Source: Neoroseomonas eburnea
GTDB lineage: Bacteria > Pseudomonadota > Alphaproteobacteria > Acetobacterales > Acetobacteraceae
NCBI RefSeq assembly: GCF_018129005.1
Contig: NZ_JAAEDL010000033.1
Coordinates: 1-53,289 of the forward strand
Length of the DNA stretch: 53,289 nucleotides
Direction of reading: 5' to 3'
Within the stretch, counting starts at the first letter, position 1, and every line of letters begins with the position of its first letter. Made by a program: the position numbers and the translations under genes. This document shows, one piece after another, positions 35,433-43,554 of the stretch. Under the pieces are notes generated by a model that saw only the letters and a program-made list of their open reading frames with translations, made no database searches and was not told the origin of the DNA.

Positions 35433-36548
35433 ATGCCTTCCAACAAGAAGCTCCTCGTCCTGCCCGGTGACGGGATCGGGCCGGAGGTGATGCGAGAAGT
35501 CCGTCGCGTCATCGACTGGATGGACCGCCGCCGCGCCGTCTCCTTCGACATCGAGGAAGGCCTGGTGGGCGGATCGGCGATCGATGCCGAGGGCACGCCC
35601 TGCTCCGATGCCACGGTGGCGAAGGCGAAGGCCGCGGATGCGGTGCTCTTCGGTTCCGTCGGCGGCCCGAAGTGGGACAGCCTGCCCTTCGAGCAGCGCC
35701 CCGAGCTCGGTATCCTGCGACTGCGCAAGGATCTTGGGCTGTTCGCCAACCTGCGTCCCGCGCTGGTCATGGACCCGTTGGTGGAAGCCTCCTCCCTGAA
35801 GCCCGAGATCGTGCGTGGCGTGGACATCATGGTCGTCCGTGAATCGACGGGCGGTGTCTATTTCGGCGAGCCGCGCGGCGTCGAAACCCTGCCCGATGGC
35901 AAGCGCCGCGGATTCGACACCGACGTCTACCACGAGGACGAGATCGCCCGCGTCGCCCGCGTCGCCTTCGACCTGGCGCGCAAGCGCCGCGGCAAGGTGA
36001 CGAGCGTCGAGAAGGCCAACGTCATGCAGTCCGGCCGCCTGTGGCGTGCCGTGGTCGGCGAGGTCCACAAGGCCGAGTATGCCGACGTCGAGCTCGAGAA
36101 CATGTACGCCGACAACTGCGCGATGCAGCTCTGCTCGCGGCCCAAGCAGTTCGATGTCATCCTCGGCAACAACCTGTTCGGCGACGTGCTGTCCGACCTG
36201 GCTGCGGCGCTGACCGGCTCGCTCGGAATGCTGCCCTCGGCGACGCTCGGCGCGGTCGATCCGACCAGCGGCAGGCGGCATGCGCTCTATGAGCCGATCC
36301 ACGGCTCGGCGCCCGACATCGCGGGCAAGGGCATCGCGAATCCGCTCGCGCAGATCCTCTCCTTCGCCATGCTGCTGCGCTGGTCCTTCGGCATGGAGGA
36401 AGACGCCGCGCTGCTCGAGCAGGCGGTCGGCAAGGTGCTCGCCGGCGGGCTGCGCACGGCGGACATCATGCAGCCGGGCATGGCGCGCGTCGGCACCTCG
36501 GTGATGGGTGAGGCGGTGGTGCGCGAGCTCGACAAGCTCGCGGCCTGA
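35433..36548 (+). CDS. leuB: 3-isopropylmalate dehydrogenase
   Basis: A 371-residue NAD-dependent decarboxylating dehydrogenase, the third enzyme of leucine synthesis. It starts at ATG 35433, [56 protein letters not shown], the catalytic Lys in [15 protein letters not shown] and metal-binding [11 protein letters not shown], plus [24 protein letters not shown] and [18 protein letters not shown] (NAD) are all intact. A hairpin upstream can hide its ribosome site, and a 9-bp-stem hairpin follows the stop. Confidence 0.97.
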   Translation: MPSNKKLLVLPGDGIGPEVMREVRRVIDWMDRRRAVSFDIEEGLVGGSAIDAEGTPCSDATVAKAKAADAVLFGSVGGPKWDSLPFEQRPELGILRLRKDLGLFANLRPALVMDPLVEASSLKPEIVRGVDIMVVRESTGGVYFGEPRGVETLPDGKRRGFDTDVYHEDEIARVARVAFDLARKRRGKVTSVEKANVMQSGRLWRAVVGEVHKAEYADVELENMYADNCAMQLCSRPKQFDVILGNNLFGDVLSDLAAALTGSLGMLPSATLGAVDPTSGRRHALYEPIHGSAPDIAGKGIANPLAQILSFAMLLRWSFGMEEDAALLEQAVGKVLAGGLRTADIMQPGMARVGTSVMGEAVVRELDKLAA

Positions 36549-36556
36549 CCCGGCGG

Positions 36557-36578
36557 CGCGGCCCCTTCCGGGGCCGCG
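36557..36578 (+). terminator. Probable terminator after leuB
   Basis: A 9-bp perfect stem CGCGGCCCC/GGGGCCGCG (36557-36565 with 36570-36578) with TTCC loop, 8 bases after the leuB stop. T-poor tail. The remaining 235 bases to the next gene hold no coding sequence that I can support. Confidence 0.55.
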
Positions 36579-36813
36579 TCTCCCGCATGGATGGATCCTT
36601 CCCTTCCTGCTTTCAGCGGGGGGTTGGAGCGGCGTGCCCGATCGCGGCGCGCGGGTGATTCCGCGTGACTGTGGACCGTCTCGGGACCAGACTGATCTCA
36701 AGCTCCTCGGGATCACGCGCTTCCGTCGCTCTCCGCATTGATCGGCATTCATCGAGTTGAATGTCTTCGGGCCGTGCGCCAGCCGCGGCCCTTCCAGCCG
36801 GAGGAGGATCGCC

Positions 36814-37416
36814 ATGGGCTACGATCTGAAGGGTGAACTGCTCGAGGTCTGCGACTGCAACACGCTCTGCCCGTGCTGGATCGGCGAGGATCCCGACAAT
36901 GGCACCTGCCGTTCGTCGCTCGCCTATCACATCGACAAGGGCGAGATCGACGGCCTCGACGTCTCCGGGCTGAACTTCGGCATCGCGGTCTTCATTCCGG
37001 GCAATGTCCTGGCCGGCAAATGGCGCGTCATCCGCTACGTCGACGACCGCGCCACGCCGCAGCAGGAAGCTGCCCTGCTCAAGGCGTTCCGCGGTGAGCT
37101 GGGGGGGCCGATCGCCGATCTCGTCAGCCTGGTCGGCGAGGAGGTCGCGGCGCGGCGCGCGCCCATCACCTTCGAGGTCCGGCAGGGCAAGGGCACGCTG
37201 CGGATCGGCGATACCGTCCATGCCGAGATGGAACCCTATCGCGGCCCGACCGGCGAGCCGACGCGGCTGGTGGAGAGCATCTTCTCGACCATTCCCGGAT
37301 CGCCCGCCTATGTCAGCAAGGCCTCCGAGTTCCGCCTGACCCAGCCGGAGCTCGGCATCGACCTGAAGCTGCAGGGCCACAACGCGATCCAGGGGCTCTT
37401 CGAGCTCCGCGGCTGA
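36814..37416 (+). CDS. DUF1326 domain protein
   Basis: A 200-residue cytosolic protein, ATG 36814 with GGAGGAGG 6 bases upstream. The start MGYDLKGELLEVCDCNTLCPCW has the Cys-x-Cys-x4-Cys-x-Cys cluster that marks DUF1326 (COG5588); another Cys lies in DNGTCRSSLAYHIDKG. The body is a beta-rich fold ending QPELGIDLKLQGHNAIQGLFE. The cluster suggests metal binding. It is 153 bases before a DUF2182 membrane protein, a pairing I know from many proteobacteria; neither has an assigned reaction. Confidence 0.85.
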   Translation: MGYDLKGELLEVCDCNTLCPCWIGEDPDNGTCRSSLAYHIDKGEIDGLDVSGLNFGIAVFIPGNVLAGKWRVIRYVDDRATPQQEAALLKAFRGELGGPIADLVSLVGEEVAARRAPITFEVRQGKGTLRIGDTVHAEMEPYRGPTGEPTRLVESIFSTIPGSPAYVSKASEFRLTQPELGIDLKLQGHNAIQGLFELRG

Positions 37417-37468
37417 CCCGCGGCATGGCGGGCGGATGGGACCGATGGGCCGTGCCCGGGCATCCGGC

Positions 37469-37511
37469 GCCCTGATACCGAACAGCTTTTCGGCTGACCC
37501 GGTATCAGGGC
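37469..37511. repeat. 12-bp inverted repeat between DUF1326 and DUF2182 genes
   Basis: GCCCTGATACCG (37469-37480) is the exact reverse complement of CGGTATCAGGGC (37500-37511). Inside the 19-base spacer CAGC/GCTG (37483-37486 with 37493-37496) makes an inner stem with TTTTCG in its loop. It could be a terminator or attenuator that sets the ratio of the two proteins, or an operator. Confidence 0.6.
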
Positions 37512-37569
37512 TCGTGTTTCGCGCGCGGCCGCCCCACCTGCCCCGCGCGCCCCATCGGTCGCATCGCCG

Positions 37570-38385
37570 ATGACCAGGTCATCACTAAGGCTTGGCGGAC
37601 TGACGCCGCACGACCGACACTTCCTGCCGCTCTTTGCCGGCACGATGCTGATTGCCTGGGCCGCGCTGGGGGTGTGGGACCTGTCGCCCTACGCCCGCTA
37701 CCTTGAGCACGACTGGACGCGCCTCGGCCTCGCGGCCGGCCTCTGCACCGCCGTGCCGGCCGGCGAACTGCTCGTGCCGACGATGCTCTATGCGGGCGGC
37801 TGGATGCTGATGACGGCGGCGATGATGCTGCCCACCACGCTGCCGCTCGCCACGATGTTCCGTCGGATGACGATGGGCCGCCCCGACGGCGGGAGTCTCA
37901 TGGCGTTTCTTTTCGGCGGCTACCTGCTCGTCTGGTTCGGATTCGGCGTCGCGGCGCACCTGCTCGGCATGGTGGTGCTTGGCATGGCGCGCGCCTCGCT
38001 CTGGCTGGCGTTCAACGGCTGGGCGGTCGGCTTCGTCATCCTGCTTGCCGCCGGGCTCTTCCAGTTCTCGCCGCTGAAGTACCGGTGCCTGGATGGCTGC
38101 CGTTCGCCGCTGGCCTTCGTGCTCGCGCGCTGGGCCGGCCGGCGGCCGCGATTCGAGAGCCTGCGCATCGGATTCGCGCATGGCCTGTCCTGCGTCGGCT
38201 GCTGCTGGCTGCTGATGCTGCTGATGTTCGTGGTCGGGACGGGCAGCCTGGGCTGGATGCTGGCGCTCGGCGCGCTGATGGCGCTGGAGAAGAACAGCCG
38301 CTGGGGACGGCGGCTTGCTGCGCCGATCGGCGTCGCGCTGCTCGTTGCCGCGGCCGGGGTCGCCGCCACCGGCGCGGGTCATTGA
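37570..38385 (+). CDS. DUF2182 integral membrane protein (predicted metal-binding)
   Basis: A 271-residue protein with about seven membrane segments. Family blocks: WDLSPYARYL, GWMLMTAAMMLPTTLPL (about 77-93), YRCLDGCRSPLAF (Cys-x3-Cys, about 171) and GLSCVGCCWLLMLLMFVVG (Cys-x2-Cys-Cys, about 203-221), then MALEKNSRWG. These Cys and Met clusters within the membrane suggest metal or redox chemistry (COG5486). It is downstream of DUF1326, separated by a strong inverted repeat. No experimentally known function that I can cite. Confidence 0.85.
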   Translation: MTRSSLRLGGLTPHDRHFLPLFAGTMLIAWAALGVWDLSPYARYLEHDWTRLGLAAGLCTAVPAGELLVPTMLYAGGWMLMTAAMMLPTTLPLATMFRRMTMGRPDGGSLMAFLFGGYLLVWFGFGVAAHLLGMVVLGMARASLWLAFNGWAVGFVILLAAGLFQFSPLKYRCLDGCRSPLAFVLARWAGRRPRFESLRIGFAHGLSCVGCCWLLMLLMFVVGTGSLGWMLALGALMALEKNSRWGRRLAAPIGVALLVAAAGVAATGAGH

Positions 38386-38472
38386 GGCGCTTCGTCCGCG
38401 ATGCGCGGAGTGGGGGTTGCGGAGCCGCGCAGCCTCCGCTATTCCCCCGGCCTCGCCGCGGTGGCGGCAAGG

Positions 38473-38549
38473 GCGCCCGTAGCTCAGCTGGATAGAGCAC
38501 CAGACTACGAATCTGGGGGTCAGAGGTTCGAATCCTTTCGGGCGCGCCA
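38473..38549 (+). tRNA. tRNA-Arg (anticodon ACG), copy 1
   Basis: A 77-base tRNA with CCA encoded. The acceptor stem is GCGCCCG/CGGGCGC, the anticodon stem CCAGA/TCTGG encloses loop CTACGAA with anticodon ACG at 38507-38509, and the T arm has GGTTCGAATCC. ACG, after deamination to ICG, reads CGT, CGC and CGA. Confidence 0.95.
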
Positions 38550-38605
38550 CTCCACCTTTCCCGCCGCCGTCGAGGCATCCCGCGCAGCCGCGCTGCGCGA
38601 GATCA

Positions 38606-38682
38606 GCGCCCGTAGCTCAACTGGACAGAGCACCAGACTACGGATCTGGGGGTTGGGAGTTCGAATCTTCCCGGGCGCGCCA
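38606..38682 (+). tRNA. tRNA-Arg (anticodon ACG), copy 2
   Basis: A second 77-base tRNA with the same acceptor stem and CCA, 56 bases downstream. The loop is CTACGGA, so the anticodon (38640-38642) is again ACG, but position 37 is G instead of A. The D arm and T arm differ at several places (T stem GGGAG/CTTCC). A palindrome CGCGCAGC/GCTGCGCG (38581-38599) separates the two genes. Confidence 0.92.
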
Positions 38683-38744
38683 TATTTCCACGAAATCAAT
38701 GCCATACAAGGCGCGTGCACGGCCCGCGTGTGAGGCTGCGGCCG

Positions 38745-39686
38745 CTAGCCGATCCTCGGCATCCCCGCGACCGCCATCCGCATCTGCTCGGCGCCGCCGC
38801 GCGCGAACCGCCCCGGCGGCTGCCCGACATGACGGCTGAAGGCCGTGCTGAAGGTGCTTGCCGAGCCATAGCCGACGCGTCTCGCAACCTCATCCAGCGC
38901 GATGGTCCTGCTGCGCAGGAGATCCTTCGCGACGGCCATGCGCCACGCGAGAAGGTACTCCATCGGCCGGAGCCCGACACTGCGCGTGAAGCGATCGAAG
39001 AAGGCCGAGCGCGAAAGGCCCGCCTCCCTTGCGAGTTCGTCCGCCGTCCAGGAGCGTGCCGGATCGCCATGCATCCACCGCAGCGCTTCGGCAATGCGGC
39101 CATCCGCAAGCCCGCGCAGAAGGCCAGGCGGGGCATCCTTGCCTTGCGCCGCCCGCAGGGATTCGATCAGCAGCACCTCGACCAGGCGCGCGAGCACGAG
39201 ATCGCGTCCGGCCCGCTCCTCATTCGCCTCGTCGCCGAACAGGCGCACCAATGTGGCGAGCCGGTCGTTGCCGTGAATGTGGATCATCGCCGGCAATAGC
39301 GACACGATGAGCCCCGCATCGGGGGAGTCGAAGACGAAGTAGCCGCCGCGCAGACGGACATCCGCCGGACCGTCGGGACGGCCGTGGCGGATTTCCTCGC
39401 CCGCCGCCGGCGCTTCCTTGGGGTCGATGCGCCGGGGCGTCGCAGGTTCGAAGCCCGAAATGGTGAAGGCCGGCGTCGCGGGCAGCAGCACGAAGTCGCC
39501 CTCCTGGAGGATGACAGGTTGCTCGCCCGCGACAGCGAGGCGACATCGTCCTTCGATCACGGCGCAGAAGCCCGGATGCCCGAACTCGGAGTAGCTCACG
39601 GCCCAAGGCCCCGCGCCGCTGATCCCCTTGGAGAAGACGGAGCGGGGCCGAAGGAGCTCGATCACCTGTGCGAGCGGGTCTGCCAT
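38745..39686 (-). CDS. AraC family transcriptional regulator
   Basis: A 313-residue regulator, ATG 39686. The N-terminal cupin-like ligand domain (about 1-190) has AVIEGRCRLAVAGEQPVILQEGDFVLLPA, typical of the AraC cupin_6 group. The C-terminal DNA-binding domain (about 205-300) has two helix-turn-helix motifs: WTADELAREAGLSRSAFFDRFTR and ALDEVARRVGYGSASTFSTAFSR, closing with GQPPGRFAR. It is divergent from a short-chain dehydrogenase, which is its most probable target. The 100-base shared gap contains GGTCC/GGACC and repeated TTCGGA. Confidence 0.92.
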   Translation of the reverse strand: MADPLAQVIELLRPRSVFSKGISGAGPWAVSYSEFGHPGFCAVIEGRCRLAVAGEQPVILQEGDFVLLPATPAFTISGFEPATPRRIDPKEAPAAGEEIRHGRPDGPADVRLRGGYFVFDSPDAGLIVSLLPAMIHIHGNDRLATLVRLFGDEANEERAGRDLVLARLVEVLLIESLRAAQGKDAPPGLLRGLADGRIAEALRWMHGDPARSWTADELAREAGLSRSAFFDRFTRSVGLRPMEYLLAWRMAVAKDLLRSRTIALDEVARRVGYGSASTFSTAFSRHVGQPPGRFARGGAEQMRMAVAGMPRIG

Positions 39687-39728
39687 TTCGGACTTATGCC
39701 AACAGAATTCGGATTTCTGATTGATGAT

Positions 39729-39746
39729 GGTCCAAATTGGCGGACC
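39729..39746. promoter_or_regulatory. Candidate operator in the AraC/SDR divergent gap
   Basis: GGTCC (39729-39733) and GGACC (39742-39746) form an 18-base inverted repeat with an AT-rich centre, AAATTGGC. Nearby the direct repeat TTCGGA(C/T)TT occurs twice in about 20 bases (near 39687 and 39707). One of these is likely the regulator site. Confidence 0.35.
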
Positions 39747-39786
39747 TATCTTTCCCTCGTCAACCACGCAGGAGAAGGAACCCGCG

Positions 39787-40530
39787 ATGAAGACCGTCCT
39801 GATCACCGGCTGCTCGGCCGGCTTTGGCCTCGAAACTGCGCGCCACTTCCATGCTCTGGGCTGGAACGTGGTGGCCACCATGCGCGTCCCCCGGGAGGAC
39901 GTCTTGCCGCGCTCCGCAGGGCTGCGCGTGCTGCCGCTGGACGTGACGAGGACCGAAAGCATCGAGGCGGCGCTCGATGCCGCCGGGCCGCTCGACGTGC
40001 TGGTCAACAATGCGGGCATCGGCGTGTTCGGCGCCTTCGAGGCGACGCCGATGTCGCATGTGCGCAAGGTGTTCGAGACCAACACCTTCGGCGTCATGGC
40101 GATGACGCAGGCCGTGATCCCCCGGTTCCGCGCCCGGCGGTCGGGCGCGATCGTGAACGTCACATCGAGCGTGACGCTTGCCCCGATGCCGCTGGCCGCC
40201 GCCTACACCGCCAGCAAGCAGGCCATCGAAGGCTTCACGGGATCGCTCGCCCATGAACTCGGGCACTTCGGCATCCGCGCGAAGCTGGTCGAACCCGGCT
40301 ATGCCCCGACGACGCGCTTCGCGCACAACACCGAGGTGCGCGCCGAAGACCTGATCCCGGATGCCTATGCCGCCTTCGCTGCCCCGATCTTTGCCGCGAT
40401 CGCCCGGCCGACCCTGGTGACGAAGGAGACGGACGTCGCCGAAGCCGTGTGGCGGGCTGCGAACGACTTCTCCGGTCAGCTCCGTTTCCCCGCAGGCTCC
40501 GACGCCCTGGCGCTGGCGCACGACGCCTGA
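39787..40530 (+). CDS. Short-chain dehydrogenase/reductase
   Basis: A 247-residue SDR oxidoreductase. TGCSAGFGLETARHFHA is the cofactor loop, LPLDVTRTES binds the adenine ring, NNAGIG (about 76-81) and the catalytic Ser in NVTSSVT with YTASK (Tyr-x3-Lys, about 140-144) complete the active site. The Arg in ATMRVP after beta-2 suggests NADP. Substrate unknown. AGGAGAAGGA lies before ATG 39787. Divergent from an AraC regulator. Confidence 0.9.
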   Translation: MKTVLITGCSAGFGLETARHFHALGWNVVATMRVPREDVLPRSAGLRVLPLDVTRTESIEAALDAAGPLDVLVNNAGIGVFGAFEATPMSHVRKVFETNTFGVMAMTQAVIPRFRARRSGAIVNVTSSVTLAPMPLAAAYTASKQAIEGFTGSLAHELGHFGIRAKLVEPGYAPTTRFAHNTEVRAEDLIPDAYAAFAAPIFAAIARPTLVTKETDVAEAVWRAANDFSGQLRFPAGSDALALAHDA

Positions 40531-41006
40531 GGATCGCCCGCGCCGCTTATCGTCGCACCGGGCGGACCGGCGCGGACCTCGCCCAAGCCGCGACCGGAAA
40601 GCCATCGGAAGGATGATTGCATATGGGTTGGCGGCCCCATCCTCACGGGTGATCCGCTCCGCATCCGGGATATCGTTCGGGAGCATGCCGAGCGGCGCAT
40701 TCCCCGGCGCTGGTGCCGGCATTCTCGAACGGTCTGCAGGCATCTGAAGTCATTGAATCGAAACGGCACGCGCAAACCGGGAGCATGGGGTGCGGATCGC
40801 GCTCCGACCCGCGCCATCCCGACGACCGCCATCCGCCCTGTCGGGACGGCGATGCGCGGATCGTTGCCGTCTCCAGCGCGACGCCGGGCATCGGGGTGAT
40901 CTGGTGCGCCGCGGCCCGGGCCAGCGGGTTCCCCGCGCCGGGCGGCCCTGCGGTCCCCGCGTGACGCGGCCTCACGGAAAGTTACCGGGGTGCAATTCTC
41001 TGCAAT
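40531..41006. other. 476-base gap without a supported gene
   Basis: Between the dehydrogenase and otsB. Open frames exist on both strands, the longest about 110-180 codons on the minus strand, but they have no ribosome site or recognisable domain. Base composition is somewhat less GC-rich around 40735-40775. Two TGCAAT hexamers exactly 10 bases apart (40991 and 41001) sit immediately before the otsB start and may be part of its promoter. Confidence 0.4.
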
Positions 41007-41771
41007 ATGCCCCACTTATGGCGAGTGACTTCCCTCGGTGTTCCCGAGATCGAGGCCGGCTGGGCGCTCTTCCTCGATCTTGACGGCACGCTCCTCGACA
41101 TCGCGCCCGAACCCGACGCTGTGGTGGTGCCTGCCACCTTGCCGGGCACCTTGGCTGGGTTGTCGGCGCGGCTCGGCGGCGCGCTCGCGATTGTCAGCGG
41201 GCGCGCGCGCGGCAACGTGGACCGCCTCCTCGCGCCGCTTGCCCTGCCAGGAGGCTTCGGCCACGGGGCCGAACTGCGCGATGCCGACGGGCGCCCGGCC
41301 GAAACCGATTCCATGCCGCCCTTGCCGGACGACTGGCCGGCCCACCTTTCCCGCTTCGTCGAGCGGCGCCCCGGCCTGATCCTGGAGCGCAAGCCGCACG
41401 GCCTGGCGCTGCATTTCCGTGCCGTACCCGAATACGGCGCGGCGGTAAGGGCCATCATGGAGGACCTCGTGAGCGAGGCGGTCGGATTCATGCTGCTCCC
41501 CGCCCACATGGCCTTCGAAATCCGCCCCCGTGCCGCCACCAAGGCGCGCGCGGTGGAGGCGCTGATGGCCACGCCGCCCTTTCGCGGCCGCCGCCCCGTC
41601 TTCGTCGGCGACGACGTCACGGATGAGGACGGCATGGCCGCGGCGCGCCGCTTCGGCGGCTTCGGCCTGCATGTCGGCCGCGACTTCACCGGCGGCCCGG
41701 CCGAGGTTCGCGCCTGGCTCGCCCGGGCCACTGCCCGCCCGATCGAGAAGGCGACCCATGACCAATCTTGA
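41007..41771 (+). CDS. otsB: Trehalose-6-phosphate phosphatase
   Basis: A 254-residue HAD phosphatase that releases trehalose from trehalose-6-phosphate. Motif I is ALFLDLDGTLLDIAPEPDAV (about 20-39, nucleophile Asp in DLDGT), motif II AIVSGR, the cap helix region GLILERKPHGLALHFRAVPE, and motif III/IV PVFVGDDVTDEDGM (about 198-211). No strong ribosome site lies before ATG 41007; GTG 41025 is a possible alternative. It overlaps the glycoside hydrolase gene by 14 bases and starts the trehalose operon. Confidence 0.94.
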   Translation: MPHLWRVTSLGVPEIEAGWALFLDLDGTLLDIAPEPDAVVVPATLPGTLAGLSARLGGALAIVSGRARGNVDRLLAPLALPGGFGHGAELRDADGRPAETDSMPPLPDDWPAHLSRFVERRPGLILERKPHGLALHFRAVPEYGAAVRAIMEDLVSEAVGFMLLPAHMAFEIRPRAATKARAVEALMATPPFRGRRPVFVGDDVTDEDGMAAARRFGGFGLHVGRDFTGGPAEVRAWLARATARPIEKATHDQS

Positions 41772-43554
41772 CTACGCCGTCATCGGCAATTGCGCCGTCG
41801 CCTCGCTGATCTCCTGCTCCGCGCGGCATGAGTGGTTCTGCTTCCCGCGCCTGGATGCGGAACCCGTCTTCAACTCCCTGCTGGGCGGGGTGGAGCCGGA
41901 TCGCGGCTACATGGACGTGGTGCTGCGCGACCAGACCGGCTGCCGGCAATCCTACCTGCGCAACACCGCCGTGGTCGAAACGCTGCTCACCGACCGCGGG
42001 GGTGGCTGCGTCCGCGTGCTCGACCTGGCGCCGCGCTTCCGCCGCTTCGGCCGCATGTACCGTCCGCCGACGCTGATCCGGCGGATCGAGCCGGTTTCCG
42101 GCCGTCCGCGCATCCGCATCCGTGTCCGCCCCTCCTTCGGCTACGGAGCGGACACCGGCCGGCGCAGCTCCGGCAGCAACCATATCCGCTATGTCGGCGA
42201 CAACGCGGTGCTGCGGCTGACCACCGACGCACCGCTCACCTACATCGCGCACGAGGCCGAATTCGCCCTCGACCGCCCGGTCAGCCTGGTGCTCGGCGCC
42301 GACGAGTCGCTGCCCGAGAACCCCGACGCGGTGGCGCGCGAGGCGCTGGCGAACACCGAGGAATACTGGCGCGACTGGGTCCGCGGTCTGAACCTGCCTT
42401 TCGACTGGCAGGAGGCGGTGATCCGCGCCGCCATCACGCTCAAGATCTGTTCCTTCGAGGATACCGGCGGCATCGTCGCCGCGCTGACCACCTCGGTCCC
42501 GGAGGCGCCGGGCAGCGGGCGCTGCTGGGACTACCGCTTCTGCTGGCTGCGCGATGCCTTCTTCACCGTCGGCGCGCTCAACCGGCTGAACGCGACGCGC
42601 ACCATGGAAGGCTTCCTGCGCTTCATCATGGATGCCGTGCCGGAGGCCCCGGAGGGGCCGATCCAGCCGCTCTTCCCCATCGCGCCCGGGGCGGAGGTCG
42701 AGGAACGCATCGCCGCTGCCCTGCCGGGCTTCCGCGGCGACGGGCCGGTGCGCATCGGCAATGCCGCCGTCTCCCAGCGGCAGAATGACGGCTTCGGCGC
42801 CATCGTGATGACCGCGACGCAGATGTTCTGGGACCAGCGTCTGCAGCGCACCGGCGACCTGACGATGTATCATCAGCTCTGCACCCTCGGCCGCGAGGCC
42901 GAGCGCGCCGCCTTCGAACCCGATGCCGGCCTGTGGGAATATCGCGGCCGCGCCGCGGCCCACACGCATTCGGCGGCGATGTGCTGGGCGGCGCTCGACC
43001 GGCTCGGCGCCATCGCGCAGCGCATGGGCCTGACCGCGGAAGCGCAGGACTGGGAACGCCGCGCCGCCGCGCTGCGCGCGCGCATCCTGGAAGCCGCGAC
43101 GGTGCCGGGCGAAGGCTGGCTCTCCGGCGTGCTGAACGGCGATGCGGTGGCCGATGCCTCCACCTTCCTGCTGCCCGAGTTCGGGCTGATGCGGGCGACC
43201 GATCCGCTTTTCCTGCGCACCGTCGCGGTGCTGGAACGCCGCCTGGTGCGCGACGGCATCGTGCTGCGCTACGACCACGCGGATGATTTCGGTACGCCCG
43301 AGGTCGGCTTCCTCGTCTGCACCTTCTGGTACATCGACACCCTGGCCCGCATCGGCCGGCGCGAGGAGGCGCGCGCCCTGTTCGAGCGCGCGCTGTCCTG
43401 GCGCAACCATGTCGGCCTGCTCTCGGAGGACGTGCATCCGGCCACCGGCGCGCTCTGGGGCAACTTCCCGCAGACCTATTCGCAGGTCGGGCTGATCCTG
43501 TCGGCCATGCGCCTGTCCCGTTCGTGGGAGGAGGGCTTGTGGCGCGCCTCGTGA
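41758..43554 (+). CDS. Glycoside hydrolase family 15 (glucoamylase/trehalase-like)
   Basis: A 598-residue protein. An N-terminal beta-sandwich (about 1-215) opens MTNLDYAVIGNCAVASLISCSA; the (alpha/alpha)6 catalytic domain holds SFEDTGGIVAALTTSVPEAPGSGRCWDYRFCWLRDAFFT, GLWEYRGRAAAHTHS with the probable catalytic acid Glu, and PEVGFLVCTFWYIDTLARIGR with the probable base Glu. Some GH15 members are trehalases, most cleave alpha-glucans. Placement between otsB and otsA suggests trehalose breakdown or use of an alpha-glucan. It overlaps otsA by 16 bases. Confidence 0.9.
   Translation: MTNLDYAVIGNCAVASLISCSARHEWFCFPRLDAEPVFNSLLGGVEPDRGYMDVVLRDQTGCRQSYLRNTAVVETLLTDRGGGCVRVLDLAPRFRRFGRMYRPPTLIRRIEPVSGRPRIRIRVRPSFGYGADTGRRSSGSNHIRYVGDNAVLRLTTDAPLTYIAHEAEFALDRPVSLVLGADESLPENPDAVAREALANTEEYWRDWVRGLNLPFDWQEAVIRAAITLKICSFEDTGGIVAALTTSVPEAPGSGRCWDYRFCWLRDAFFTVGALNRLNATRTMEGFLRFIMDAVPEAPEGPIQPLFPIAPGAEVEERIAAALPGFRGDGPVRIGNAAVSQRQNDGFGAIVMTATQMFWDQRLQRTGDLTMYHQLCTLGREAERAAFEPDAGLWEYRGRAAAHTHSAAMCWAALDRLGAIAQRMGLTAEAQDWERRAAALRARILEAATVPGEGWLSGVLNGDAVADASTFLLPEFGLMRATDPLFLRTVAVLERRLVRDGIVLRYDHADDFGTPEVGFLVCTFWYIDTLARIGRREEARALFERALSWRNHVGLLSEDVHPATGALWGNFPQTYSQVGLILSAMRLSRSWEEGLWRAS

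Noticed and set aside
34362..36815. An 817-codon open frame on the minus strand across leuC, leuD and leuB
   Set aside because: It is antisense to three certain leucine genes, with no domain and no ribosome site.
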